Virus record (IMG/VR): IMGVR_UViG_3300046751_001047
Location: 1 to 28,529 of that record
Source of the DNA: a virus
Strand: one strand, 5' to 3'
DNA: 28,529 bases
The notes under the pieces are model-generated. The model was given only the letters and a program-made list of their open reading frames with translations, was not told where the DNA came from and did not search any database. The translations under genes and the position numbers were made by a program. This document shows, piece by piece, positions 11,401-18,220 of the stretch (within the stretch, counting starts at the first letter, position 1; the number at the start of each line of letters is the position of its first letter).

Positions 11401-12361
11401 TTCCTTTATCCCGAAGATTTCTTTCCTTCTTTACCAAATCGCGACGGGCGAGGACTCCGTCAATATCTCCGCGCATAGCAGCCGATAATCTTTGTTTTTG
11501 CGCATCAAAGGATTTGGAAGTCTTGCCGGTTAAATGGTCGGTAGCGGAAGGGACTGCTTTTCTGGGATCGGTTTTTTCTAAATTGATAACTTCACCCGTC
11601 ATGTGATCAACAATCGGAGCCTCAAAAGAATATTGATTCAATAAATCATCAGTCGCTTTCTTGCTCTTAGGTGATGCGCTCCTAGCCTTGAGCTGTGCAT
11701 CCATTGCATCCCGGGCAGGGATTGGAATGTTGGTCAGCTGCTCGAATAATTGAAATTCTTGATTTCTGGCAGCGTCTGCGGTCTGTCTTCTGCGATCCTT
11801 CTCAGCTTTTAATCTAAGATATTTATCCCGCAATCCATTGGTGCTATCCCATGCTCCAAACTTTTTTAGATTCTCCTGGGCTGCAATCTTGCGGTCGGAA
11901 GATCCTCCGAAAAAGCCGTCCTCTTCCTGACTCGCTTTTACTTCCTCCGCTTTCATCTGATCGATGAACGAAAGCATTTCGTCATCATTATCAAAATCTC
12001 CGAATCCGCCGACGCTGTTGAAAAACGGTTGGAACTCGTTCTTTACAAAATCATCATACAACCCTTCGTAATGCTTGGCAGATCTTTCGTTCTCGGTAGC
12101 ATACTGTTTGAACTGACCGTGAGCTTTTTTGATTCCGTCATAGGCATCGAGTTCATCAAATACATTACTCGGACGCTGTGCAGGCTGAACCTCGTATCCG
12201 TAATCAATGGGTTCATATTGTGGCTGTGGAGCCTGAGGCATTGGGCCTCCGAATGGTTGATACTTTTTCTGTACCGGTTTGCTGGTAAATTGACTTAGGC
12301 TATCTTTCTTTTCGCCTGAGTAATCATCAGCCCCCAGATCTATATCGTCGAAGAGGGACAT
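2420..12361 (-). CDS. Giant polyvalent virion protein with HEAGH metallopeptidase-like motif
   Basis: A single uninterrupted 3313-residue frame, about 35% of the window. It resembles phage large polyvalent proteins, which are usually packaged in the capsid and ejected into the host. Visible parts: a Q/P-rich N-terminus; a glycine/alanine-rich hydrophobic stretch near residues 530-590 that could contact membrane; a zincin motif HEAGH at residues 867-871 with a possible downstream glutamate ligand in LAEEW; charged coiled-coil stretches roughly 1050-1300; two identical LNSDAG segments near 2030 and 2182; a helical region near 2260 (DVHGRSHQYFGKG); and a C-terminal region near 2890 (ARNVTVDFNQKGNL) followed by a hydrophobic helix (LIAGIAGAAFIINIL) and PLPLGYNLFW, which looks like large-polyvalent-protein-associated domain 38. 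The end is a lysine-rich coiled coil. It lies between the 794-aa gene and the portal. Peptidase activity and ejection are inferences from family knowledge. Confidence 0.8.
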   Translation of the reverse strand: MSLFDDIDLGADDYSGEKKDSLSQFTSKPVQKKYQPFGGPMPQAPQPQYEPIDYGYEVQPAQRPSNVFDELDAYDGIKKAHGQFKQYATENERSAKHYEGLYDDFVKNEFQPFFNSVGGFGDFDNDDEMLSFIDQMKAEEVKASQEEDGFFGGSSDRKIAAQENLKKFGAWDSTNGLRDKYLRLKAEKDRRRQTADAARNQEFQLFEQLTNIPIPARDAMDAQLKARSASPKSKKATDDLLNQYSFEAPIVDHMTGEVINLEKTDPRKAVPSATDHLTGKTSKSFDAQKQRLSAAMRGDIDGVLARRDLVKKERNLRDKGIFFSQNGLIDGRPIGLSRNDVDLLDIAEMKAAGMTSYRGKPLELAMEELGGEERLKAAKIMESVYGAKSNYEDAQLTFLKVAGSAKAEKAREKMEAARDDMQKVISLAAENGLDNELFEQAESTSWLGGLGNAIQRGVLMSEMSDYTPDFLTNTLDADEMQKFIEIASEIEKLPTSSTMKRVRETKSDGFLDAMGNLLFDNPAAIPEMFVESLSSFLPAAIKSMIVTVPTGAAIGTAITPGAGTLAGAGVGAKASWGVASFVLEASGMALEGMQELGVDWKNPKVFAAAWTNESIRNKIQKKMVQKGAPIAAADMLTGFMAGKVMGVANHTGNAMFKGGKLLDKAAWNKSAGSVARFTTFQKTRNAAAELGFDSTMGMSGEYLGQWAAKEPGEAWDWDAIAAEGLVGVGPGILSSALEMRGRNANYFSNAPIEISGEQTTETGTTGTVTRAGYSAPYQTFNDAESMGDYLSTLPNANPEAVEFTKDWIAKLYAKNPEAMANLKIAISPRTPDANMENRGTFEARDGQTLIYLNEKEFSADPMATFMHEAGHLARVITMDEKQLMDVWSTIGKDAQLDAYAQYYTKRVGISFKDLDEATQAKVESAFNKTDNAVLAEEWFSYQFGQYLLGENSQVENDVKAELKTYADQLGDAYTQYSGTDAKGKDLFKLMFDQLGLGPAPETTINQPAPQPGINSDPQAALNAMPGTPQEKSMIARALNAMAGQKLLTESASFYTNMERQAVVAASEKEVDEQSEEGAEKKKTEEKAPQKSYKQNQGPLLPAQEAKLRAKQPQAKGSLPDQREAAETEISQLDRLIPESEADRKNLGRALATVRQVEKTLTDEDALNKRIDEAVNKLGNKASVGSIIAEVLRFGPMIDAAPISIIKELRKEISQIERGKGKQRLQTTKAVEDMLAEARERIDDVVGQLENRVAEIDKQIDSLKKGADVKEAQKEIKSLEEKKALAEAYIQVIAPEQRTFEWRDTVHSLYYVKRITKEGVSGRIDLTLGMLANMKDFDKYEIYSTVNNKRQKKTENQKPHHVLWDFVNGGFDEKKVKGDRNQPKSFLGGKSLNQYLMLLEAARASARWKQQKNIGSDAITTDSRVVSYPENFGEETTFGAVVAERIRRRMNRSVKDEEGKPVKDKDGKAVPQIERVPVFTENPTTEEVLALKIAGGATLEGLGDPSDSHKDFDMALYVVERQRMQEEQISSTEAGKADLILDLNNQFEYAEESEDPFMRVKPGAPLSKTLSQIISLTARRQFLDKYDKVVKEDVEGEKVEKKARLEALEKMRETIDGQIVEGYTELVKNPKSKLFAQRLNAVVPYPKQLVKDQSTEVNTAGFEVKNEKNFNFRRPLEDTDVTVKAENGHGAFTASKVYETFDVIKAYAKGRELKAGEFEKQRTTIDQTEQNIDRPTTMETGADLLSSVDINAVDFAQWFLGGEKQSEKNKGDTGRSRAARQMIKLADIPSSQYTEKTINQLGGGLGEGLLPFVFADFITAMHKKFGVKGFDDQIQTIRDRINEISQEQVNEQGTRTKEAGVIKPADLETLANDMVDVSKPIVQAVLDAEAIDVYGQFDPRSETVLERDTQMGEATDADENSAEIRDDSGNEDTQVASKKSDTDEKQTEAGETIFGRGDTDRQALRERIMLEYKDDPKVAGALEGMSYEQLSEFMKEDMGKEVNELLQKELERRATRREFNQAFTSDGSGKILNSDAGKPINDLNVVRKIIALTKKRIPLTRIAELGSQWDYDELSAIHFKARDRSTYEGGKSDVQVAEELLKSLKSARAAMAEGDAERAQQETAFIEKLMSNDMVMNNKWSDINDDPEAIDLQVEAEGFGGSISDLITKARKFKKDGTSPRTLNSDAGRVLTSDVNPNLTKATLLSKIAGDRELKNEFKEWAATRKESYDKGSFRMNMIDRMSPVKLLSQSSLEVFEKLGLKKGSLLHNWLDVHGRSHQYFGKGGNGLEQSRLDYYDPLTEIMRKHNVTQKEAGEYLIARAAPSKNLQIEAKAEEVLSDMRKEDEQGKGKQYKELYDFYYDKDGNFIRNSGVETKKALEVMANMESKPEFVEFLKEFLPVYYDMNKDGLDQLSYGQLIMSEIRDAEGKKIQSIDEKTAMITAASRFDFNTGKADKYGNKYTSKVKLADNYAYSPLQGFEGETEQFFDQEEAWEEFGSKSTGAGKGFNQPKGALVLQGAFGRKSDGVKSYGPDPVTVVGNAINQHTSAMIRAKKNEVSQSFGNMYALLYSVLNPTKNPAKDSSEFFDFANQDPELKEIFETLQTIHEPENKDLLKELTAEFNKVFDKPFEPSETKMAYEVKTDDAGIADSKIGLVRRTLSNEFKNDQNVFVFRRAGQPYFIRFNPKTDEGLRMADAMNNLRYESLPPILGGFNVGTRLMAKMFTSANLAFILPNFFRDVLTARIHLSEDNKKVLIKDALNRKNLAGFMKSIYQTEADIKNGINPNRKEEISKILALRDPKKILESGNRQAMYQYYKENGGKVDMFRHPTLVEKIKDIQKSLDGKDGWTKASWKKFWDFVDTANTAVENSIRASTFWAAIKDGRGPDEAAVIARNVTVDFNQKGNLTQTFGSLYVFFGASMNSIDRFFTTFSRRSPKERAKLIAGIAGAAFIINILNRLMDDDEDEEMPDYDTISSYKRDTNAILPLPAGLPEFFNDEKDTGFFSLPLPLGYNLFWTMGQVMGDMFAKNVFGRGGAGLVEATTRFTDSAMSAFNPVGGSSGLAVALTPTPFVPLIELYANKNFMGSPIRYADRPFEVPKPGHMQDPKGTPEHWNKLSKAINSFMGGSDDVKGSFAGMLGNNPLYYRSDEDITFDISGNQMRHLVMGYLGGPGQKADALFGSLFSAGSGKPSIENVNDIPIVNRFLRATTYGSATRGTFYEVRDAVKNAEKAVKSAKQINAKTYTAVLNDNRELLKLSSSISQLDKQKNKMRRLKKQIEGSKTLTEEQKTQRVDDLQKKELNLMVKVIKQAQSLGIS
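5801..5819 (-). repeat. 19-nt repeat inside giant gene encoding LNSDAG, copy 2
   Basis: Second copy, encoding LNSDAG near residue 2182, followed by Arg. Identical codons over all six residues suggest a recent duplication or selection on the DNA. Confidence 0.7.
6254..6272 (-). repeat. 19-nt repeat inside giant gene encoding LNSDAG, copy 1
   Basis: Identical in sequence to 5801-5819 and in the same frame; encodes LNSDAG near residue 2030 of the 3313-aa protein, followed by Lys. See findings. Confidence 0.7.
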
Positions 12362-12371
12362 TTCTCAGGAG

Positions 12372-14756
12372 TTAGGAGAAGGGGTTGTATCTTCTACCCT
12401 TAGGTCGATACTCTTCGCCAAACGGGTTATTTTTGCTGTAATAATCTGCCGTCTCCTGATCGACCTCTTTCTTTAATCGATCGGTATTCAGAGTTGGATA
12501 AAGTTTACTCATACGACCGCTGTTAGCGTTACCCAAAGAAGAGAACGGAGATTCCCGCATCTGCTTTTTTGCGTAATCCTGTGCTGCTTTTCTTTGATCG
12601 GAATAGCTGCGGTAACCGACTATTCCATCTCTTCCGTAAATTGGTACCATCTTCTCTTTAGGTCCTTGCATCTCGCTGGCCGGCTCATCCTCAAGGAATG
12701 GGTCTGCGGATGGAAGTTTTGGGGAAGAGGCTGGAGCCTGCGGGGCCGGAGCCTGCGGCGTATTATTCTTTGCTCTTATAACTTTTGGAGCCTGTTCATA
12801 ATTATCCATATCAAAGACATCTGGTATGGCTCTTGATATTTTATTTAGGGCTGCAGGATCGCCGTCGTAAATCGGTCCCATGGTGTCATCAAAGTTCTTC
12901 AAGGCTTTTGCTCGGATCGGTTCAAAACGATTCATGAGCGATGGTGGGGCCTTCCTCATCTTTGCCAACTCGTCGGGAGATATCGGTTTGTTAAACTGAC
13001 TCTGTAGATCATCGACATAGTCATAGAGGTCAAAATTCTTTAATTTATCGAGAAAACCTTCCTCTTGCTTAGGCGCCCTTGATGGGGCGGCAGCGGGTTT
13101 ACTAGCGGGTTTATTTTGTAGAAGCGGATCGGGCTGAGAATATCCACCTTTACCGTCGTATATTCTTCCGTCCGGTTTTGGTAACCTTCGGACGAGGTCT
13201 CGTATATCTCGGTCGTTTTGTAACTCAGAGCGAGTATCGGTACTGACCTGAGACTGTATACCCTCCATATCGATTTCAGGACTTTCGGGGGTTCTTACCT
13301 GCGGGTCGTACGATTCGGGTGATACAACGGGATTTGTTGCGGTGCTTGGCGGAATCGGAGGATTTGCTTTTTCATAAGCATCAACCTGGTTCATCAAATC
13401 AACCGAATCCATAGGTAAAGCCGTAGACATTCCATTGTCTGGTTGCGCGATTGAAGGTGCTGGGGTGTTTAAAATACTAGGCTGCTTTGGTGCAGGTGCC
13501 GGATTCTGTAAACTTGTAAGACCTCGAGCGGGATCGTATGGGGCTTCGCCCTCACGAATACCGCGATTCTGAAAAGCTTGCGGAAGTGCTGCTTGCTTCG
13601 CGGCATCATCCATGGGAGAGACATTTAAAGTTTCGAGTTCCGTCATCGGAACACCGTTGGGTGCAGATATTTGGTCGAAGCCTTGGGTCGCTGTTGTTTT
13701 TACTTCTGGGCTGATTGCGGGAGTTCTTGCAAAATCACGCATCTGATCCGTACGCATTTCATTAAGACTAGGTGCAGGAGCTTCGATTTTTGGGCCTCCA
13801 GCTTCATTTCTTGCTGGAGTCTCTGGAACTACTGGAACTTTCTTACTTTCGTCCCAATAAACTATATCCTCCAACGATCCGCGAGGAGATTCGAGGGCAT
13901 TCATTTTTTGCCCGGTCATCTCGCCGGCGGGTGCTCCAAGAGATCTGTTGATATTATAATTCCGGATCATCTTGATCTTTTGATCGCGATCCATTGCGTC
14001 CCAATCCTCGGCGGAGCGGGCATTACCTTCCGCATCGGGTGTATTTGCATACAGCTGGCGATACTGGTCGTTCAAGGTATTCAGAATTACATCCTCTTCG
14101 CCGGCTCGTTTTCTGGCTTTTTCGGATTTTTTTAACTCGGCAAGCTCGTTTTGAAGGCGGCGCTTAGCTTCCTGTTCGAGTTGAGCCTTAACGGGGTTTG
14201 CCCATCTTGCGTTACCATTTAACCGGTTAATAAAATCGGGCTCGGCATTAGCGGCTGCCCGAGCAAATGCAGATTTTCCATTATCGGGCTGGTCAAGTGT
14301 TGGGCGGGCTGCTTGAGCCTGATTTTGTGGAGCGGGGGCTGCTGGCTGCGGCTTTATACCGAATGCTTTATCGGCTGCCGCTTGCGATGCCTTGGAACGA
14401 CCTGCGGAACTCGTCTGAATTCGTGAGTCTTGCTCAAGTCGTGCATCTTCAGCAAAAATATCATTGTAGAAATCGTCTGATTTTGTCGTATTTCCCGACT
14501 CAACCGCGGTATCTATAAATTTTTTAAATTCATCAAAATCTTTAAACTCAATACCGTTAGACATTAAATTAGTAGCATATGCATCCGATAAACCGAGTTC
14601 CGAGATAAACGCGGTTGGATTATCAATGGTTAAACCGCCTTTTGGATCCGTTTTAAGGCCCAAATCTTTTAAGGATAAATCTTTGGTCTTTTTTACAGAC
14701 TGCTGCTTATTATAATTATCAGTCGGAAAAACCGGAACATAACTATTCTCTACCAT
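12372..14756 (-). CDS. Disordered proline/alanine/glutamine-rich putative virion protein
   Basis: A 794-residue protein between the terminase and the giant protein. Residues 1-120 look ordered and acidic-helical (GLSDAYATNLMSNGIEFKDF, FKKFIDTAVESGN). Most of the rest is low-complexity, rich in P, A, Q, N and S, with blocks such as APQAPAPQAPAS and many short PAPS/PQ stretches, so it is probably intrinsically disordered. A helical patch near residue 560 (EEGFLDKLKNFDLYDYVDDL) and the basic tail EYRPKGRRYNPFS break the pattern. The frame has no interruption, and the stop is 10 nt before the next start. No family is recognised. By position and composition it could be a scaffold, an internal virion protein or a partner of the giant protein; none of these is shown. 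The ATG lacks a clear Shine-Dalgarno. Confidence 0.75.
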   Translation of the reverse strand: MVENSYVPVFPTDNYNKQQSVKKTKDLSLKDLGLKTDPKGGLTIDNPTAFISELGLSDAYATNLMSNGIEFKDFDEFKKFIDTAVESGNTTKSDDFYNDIFAEDARLEQDSRIQTSSAGRSKASQAAADKAFGIKPQPAAPAPQNQAQAARPTLDQPDNGKSAFARAAANAEPDFINRLNGNARWANPVKAQLEQEAKRRLQNELAELKKSEKARKRAGEEDVILNTLNDQYRQLYANTPDAEGNARSAEDWDAMDRDQKIKMIRNYNINRSLGAPAGEMTGQKMNALESPRGSLEDIVYWDESKKVPVVPETPARNEAGGPKIEAPAPSLNEMRTDQMRDFARTPAISPEVKTTATQGFDQISAPNGVPMTELETLNVSPMDDAAKQAALPQAFQNRGIREGEAPYDPARGLTSLQNPAPAPKQPSILNTPAPSIAQPDNGMSTALPMDSVDLMNQVDAYEKANPPIPPSTATNPVVSPESYDPQVRTPESPEIDMEGIQSQVSTDTRSELQNDRDIRDLVRRLPKPDGRIYDGKGGYSQPDPLLQNKPASKPAAAPSRAPKQEEGFLDKLKNFDLYDYVDDLQSQFNKPISPDELAKMRKAPPSLMNRFEPIRAKALKNFDDTMGPIYDGDPAALNKISRAIPDVFDMDNYEQAPKVIRAKNNTPQAPAPQAPASSPKLPSADPFLEDEPASEMQGPKEKMVPIYGRDGIVGYRSYSDQRKAAQDYAKKQMRESPFSSLGNANSGRMSKLYPTLNTDRLKKEVDQETADYYSKNNPFGEEYRPKGRRYNPFS

Positions 14757-14781
14757 AACAGAGAAGGCTAGATACGGGTAA

Positions 14782-16542
14782 TTACGGCATCAACCGCTTG
14801 TAATTCTTCTTAATCGATCCTAGAGGAACACGCATGAATCCATCCGGGCACATGAGGCTGGGATTCTTCTGCAACATACGATTGCTAATCTTCTTCTTTT
14901 TTGGGGCGGTGTATGTTGTTGCATTATCAATGTTATACAAGGCAATCGCCGCGGCCAGGACATGATCATCATGATGACCGGGGGCCGCTTCCGGCTTTCC
15001 GCGATCATTAATTATGAAGGTCTTTAGCTCCCGTAATACCCCCTCATCCGGGACATCAATATTTTCCTCAATAATTTCGGCAGCCATATGATCAATTATC
15101 GTCTTTCTGGTAATTTTATCGGTACTCCATCCAAAACTCTTTTCGACCATACCCATGGAATCATTATATTTTCTCCGGCGATAGACCGTCAGACCCATCT
15201 CCAGTAAATATTTTAATAATGCCAAGCCGGAATTGTTTACTTCCGGGATGATAAATGCATTTCCATAAAAGCGGGCGGCCGCTTCCACTTCATGAGCAAG
15301 GATTCCAATGTCTACACGCGAATGATGCAATGCAACCATTCGGGGGACATGCCAATTGCCATGCCAATCCTCAAAGGGTGCCCGCCAAACCTGGACGGAA
15401 TGATAATCAGGATCCGCAGCCAAGCCCTGAGTCTGCTGGTCTTCGCCCGTACAGGTATCGGCAGAGATCAAATATTTCGAATCATACTCGGGCTCATCAT
15501 ATATTTTCCACATACCCGCACGATCAGGCTGGAATCCCGCCGTTCTGCCCTCCCCTTGTATTGTAAGATTACCAATACGGCTATGCTGACTGGGACATGC
15601 TTTGATCATAGCTTCGACATTGGCAGTATGAAAACGGGGACGGGATGACATTAGGAAACATTCCTCGGGATCAGATGGATATTCCTGACGGAATTTACTA
15701 ATATCACCATTGCATTTGTCCTGAAGAACACGACGACGCCAATTCAATTGCTCGTAATTTACATCGAATCTTTCCATCTCGGTCTTTTCGTCCTCCGTCA
15801 TCGTATCTATAAAATCCTGTTCCTCCGCCTGCGATTTAAATGGAATAATGGAGTCCTCAAATTCAAACCATGCAGCAAATATTTTTGCCCATTCATTGTC
15901 CTGAACCCAGGTACGATAAAACCAACCGGCTGGGCCGTTGGGTGTGGAATCAGCAACAACCAGAGATACATTATCTCCATCGTATAATGATTGAAGATAG
16001 CCAAGTGCAGGGTCTCTTTCTCCCTGCATGGGCCAGAATGCAACCTCGGTCATGTTACCAACCTGAATCGTACCCGATCGTCCGGCGTTTTTAGATCCTG
16101 CGGTTTCTTTACCGTAATTACTCTTGCTCTTTAGCTTGATCAAATCAGCAAGAGATCCGCCCTCCGCAAGAGATCCACCGGCTTCATCCCATGGGAATAG
16201 ATCGTTTTCCGCATATCTTCGATATATCTCGAAAACCTTGTCACTCGTTCCGCTAATATCTCCCATTAAAGAGCCGCTCAGATTCTCATGCTTGCGCATA
16301 TGATGATATGTCAATGCTTGTGCGCAGGTACTCGCTCCTTTTTGTCGAGGTTTCAATATGATCATCTTGCACGGTTTGTCCTCGATCTGACATTGACGGT
16401 AATGGGCGAACATCCGTTTTTGCAGGGTGTTGGGCTTAGGCTTGATATCCTTACCCCGCTTATCCTTGATTACGGCAAATGTACTGAACCAAACCTCTGG
16501 ATCAATACGGATGAGGTCGGTTAGTTGGTCGGGGTCGCTCAC
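14782..16542 (-). CDS. terL: Terminase large subunit (DNA-packaging ATPase/nuclease)
   Basis: A 586-residue protein that cuts concatemeric phage DNA and drives it into the procapsid through the portal. The ATPase half has a Walker-A-like KPRQKGAST at residues 64-72, a Walker-B-like strand ending MTEVAFW with glutamate 166, and the coupling motif ADSTPNG at 197-203. FRQEYPSDPEECF at 284-296 is characteristic of terminases. The RNase-H-like nuclease half has SADTCTGED (Asp362), IIPEVNNSG (Glu434) and GHHDDHVLA (Asp525/526), the expected acidic triad. The start is GTG at 16542, overlapping the upstream stop as GTGA; the next in-frame Met is residue 44, inside the ATPase half, so GTG is preferred. 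A GGGA stands a few bases upstream. The length is normal for the family. Confidence 0.95.
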   Translation of the reverse strand: MSDPDQLTDLIRIDPEVWFSTFAVIKDKRGKDIKPKPNTLQKRMFAHYRQCQIEDKPCKMIILKPRQKGASTCAQALTYHHMRKHENLSGSLMGDISGTSDKVFEIYRRYAENDLFPWDEAGGSLAEGGSLADLIKLKSKSNYGKETAGSKNAGRSGTIQVGNMTEVAFWPMQGERDPALGYLQSLYDGDNVSLVVADSTPNGPAGWFYRTWVQDNEWAKIFAAWFEFEDSIIPFKSQAEEQDFIDTMTEDEKTEMERFDVNYEQLNWRRRVLQDKCNGDISKFRQEYPSDPEECFLMSSRPRFHTANVEAMIKACPSQHSRIGNLTIQGEGRTAGFQPDRAGMWKIYDEPEYDSKYLISADTCTGEDQQTQGLAADPDYHSVQVWRAPFEDWHGNWHVPRMVALHHSRVDIGILAHEVEAAARFYGNAFIIPEVNNSGLALLKYLLEMGLTVYRRRKYNDSMGMVEKSFGWSTDKITRKTIIDHMAAEIIEENIDVPDEGVLRELKTFIINDRGKPEAAPGHHDDHVLAAAIALYNIDNATTYTAPKKKKISNRMLQKNPSLMCPDGFMRVPLGSIKKNYKRLMP

Positions 16543-17549
16543 TTAGGTATCCCGGTTACAGGATCTACTTCAACCCAGTTTTTATTTTTAAGACCTTTAG
16601 TCATAATTGTAGTTTCCGCATACGGATGCGTAATGTGAGTGTTTTTTCTAGTCGGTCCGGAATATTGTTTTCCTGTTGGGTATGTTCCCGCCCCCTCAAA
16701 GTCGTCGTACCTAACTCCTTTTTTATTACCCATAGTCTGTTTGTATTGCTGTCGTGTTAAATCTTGCATGGCTAATTGTTGAGCATGCGGTGTCATAGCT
16801 CTAGGACTTTCAAATTTTTGAAAGTTCTTAGGATTCTCAAAAGTGCGTATTACCGAACCTGTCTTGGTTGGTACGAGATCATGACCACCTTTTGCATTGG
16901 GAACCCACTGCTCCGCTGAACCTGCGTAATGTCTCGCTAACGGTAAATCGCGGCTCGTAAAAAGTCCACGAGTATTGAACTCGTTACCGTAACTTCTAAA
17001 GTATGAAGGGAGTCCCGGGGCACCGCCAGGCGTTTCGACTTCCATATTCATTACGGGTCGTTGCTCTCTTAGGCCATGAAGAGATGGCTGATATCCGTCC
17101 CACTGTCCGCGCATCCCGTGGTAATACGGTTCTCTTCCAAGAAGCTTATTGGCACCGACCACGGCGGCATCACCGATTTTTGTTTTAGGTATTTGCTTAA
17201 CCGCGGGCGGTATCAGTCTTCCGGTAAACATGCCGGGTATAGATCCGGGCGCCATGACCATGTCGGCGGCAGTACCTAAAGGGTCGTTCGCAACACTGTT
17301 AGCAAACTGAGACATGTCCTCGACGAAAGAAGGATTTCTTTCCGGAGGTCTTGCTCCCGCGACGCGAGCTGCATCATTAGCTAAACCTGACGCCATATGG
17401 GAAAACCCTTTTACTGTCTCAACCGGATTTAGCATCTGAAGACCTTTCCTTGCAGCCATATTAAGGCCCTCTTCATACCCCGGCATAGGTTTTCCAGGTT
17501 GCCTCATAGTAGAGGCACTGTCCCAAGGCTCTATCTCGTAATCCTGCAT
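16539..17549 (-). CDS. Putative ADP-ribosyltransferase-fold polyvalent protein
   Basis: A 336-residue protein. The N-terminal 120 residues are Met/Pro/Gly-rich and helical. From about residue 140 the order of motifs resembles ADP-ribosyltransferase domains found in phage polyvalent proteins: YYHGMRG (142-148, H/R-type NAD-binding strand), GLFTSRDLPLARHYAG (195-210, the helix after the conserved strand, with the Tyr position) and a strand SVIRTFENPKNF (232-243). PYAETTIM near 309-316 could supply the final catalytic Glu. Such enzymes move ADP-ribose from NAD to host proteins or nucleic acids. The ATG at 17549 overlaps the previous stop as TGATG and has GGAAG 5 nt upstream, so it is preferred over the GTG at 17555. 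The stop overlaps the terminase GTG. The family call rests on motif spacing only; catalysis and virion packaging are inferred. Confidence 0.55.
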   Translation of the reverse strand: MQDYEIEPWDSASTMRQPGKPMPGYEEGLNMAARKGLQMLNPVETVKGFSHMASGLANDAARVAGARPPERNPSFVEDMSQFANSVANDPLGTAADMVMAPGSIPGMFTGRLIPPAVKQIPKTKIGDAAVVGANKLLGREPYYHGMRGQWDGYQPSLHGLREQRPVMNMEVETPGGAPGLPSYFRSYGNEFNTRGLFTSRDLPLARHYAGSAEQWVPNAKGGHDLVPTKTGSVIRTFENPKNFQKFESPRAMTPHAQQLAMQDLTRQQYKQTMGNKKGVRYDDFEGAGTYPTGKQYSGPTRKNTHITHPYAETTIMTKGLKNKNWVEVDPVTGIPK

Positions 17550-17842
17550 CAGCACTTCCAGCGACGACGCGCCTGTCTTAACCTGCTGTTAGGATTCTTG
17601 GCAGCCTTAGGAAATTTTTTCATCTGACCAGCAGAACGGGCGCAATAAGATTTACGACGCTTGGCCGAGTTACTCCCCTTCTTTACCTTGCCGGTAACCG
17701 CAGTCTTGAGTTTGGATCCTGGATTATCGCGACGATATTTTGCGACACCCTTTTTTGTCATGCCAGCACCACTCTTGGTCGGACGCTTATGGCCTCCCTT
17801 GATCGAGTGACCCTTCATGGTTCCCGTCTTCTTACTTGCCAT
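17549..17842 (-). CDS. Highly basic conserved phage protein (DUF6321-like)
   Basis: A 97-residue, very lysine/arginine-rich protein. The core, with MTKKGVAKYRRDNPGSKL and RRKSYCARSAGQMKKFPK, then KNPNSRLRQARRRWKC, is a pattern I recognise from many marine phages and some algal viruses. I believe it corresponds to Pfam DUF6321, but the number should be checked. Its function is unknown; such basic proteins may bind nucleic acid, perhaps in the virion. It overlaps the preceding 43-aa ORF by 11 nt and the next gene by 1 nt (TGATG). An AAAGGT precedes the ATG. No transmembrane segment is seen. Confidence 0.8.
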   Translation of the reverse strand: MASKKTGTMKGHSIKGGHKRPTKSGAGMTKKGVAKYRRDNPGSKLKTAVTGKVKKGSNSAKRRKSYCARSAGQMKKFPKAAKNPNSRLRQARRRWKC

Positions 17843-17963
17843 AACCTTTACCTTTTTTTACCGCACTTCGAGCAGCAGGCTTTTTTTTTCCGCGCATGTT
17901 CTTAATGGGTTTCTTTTTACCCGACGTTTTCTTTGCTTTGTATGATCTTCCGAATCCTGGCAT
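17832..17963 (-). CDS. 43-aa lysine-rich mini-protein
   Basis: The frame ATG (17963) to TAA (17832-17834) encodes 43 residues beginning MPGFGRSYKAKKTSGKKK, almost entirely K, G, R, A and S. The ATG overlaps the stop of the previous gene as TAATG and a GAGG lies about 8 nt upstream, so translation is well supported despite its size. It belongs to the run of tiny basic genes between the endolysin and the terminase. The composition suggests nucleic-acid binding or condensation, but no family is recognised. It overlaps the next start by 11 nt in another frame. Confidence 0.6.
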   Translation of the reverse strand: MPGFGRSYKAKKTSGKKKPIKNMRGKKKPAARSAVKKGKGYGK

Positions 17964-18220
17964 TATTTTTTCCTCTTTTTTGTGATTGATGATGTTCGTT
18001 TCCCCATACCTACTCTTTTCTTCTCCGCCACGACGGCAGCCTTGCGCTTACCGACACCTTTCCAGGTGACCGGAGTCTTCTTTGAAACTTTTTTGCTGGG
18101 ACGACACTTCTTGACTCCCTTGTTTTTTGACGAGCCACACGGGTTCCCTTTTTCGTCCTTCCACTTTTCCTTGAACCAACGCTTCAATGCCGCTCCCTTT
18201 GCTGTCTTTCTTACGCCCAT
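17963..18220 (-). CDS. Small basic phage protein (KTAKGAALKRWFKEKW type)
   Basis: An 85-residue basic protein beginning MGVRKTAKGAALKRWFKEKW and containing NPCGSSKNKGVKKCRPSKK with paired cysteines. The N-terminal KGAALKRWFKEKW followed by a PCG/KCRPS segment is a conserved pattern in small marine-phage proteins of unknown function (DUF5872-like; the number needs checking). An upstream GTG at 18235 would add five residues, but the ATG at 18220 overlaps the previous stop as TAATG and has GGGAG 8 nt ahead, so the shorter form is preferred. The two Cys could form a small metal site; this is inference. Confidence 0.7.
   Translation of the reverse strand: MGVRKTAKGAALKRWFKEKWKDEKGNPCGSSKNKGVKKCRPSKKVSKKTPVTWKGVGKRKAAVVAEKKRVGMGKRTSSITKKRKK

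Noticed and set aside
13671-14135. 154-codon plus-strand frame with many Trp and Cys
   Set aside because: It is antisense to the 794-aa gene; the odd composition comes from the low-complexity coding strand.
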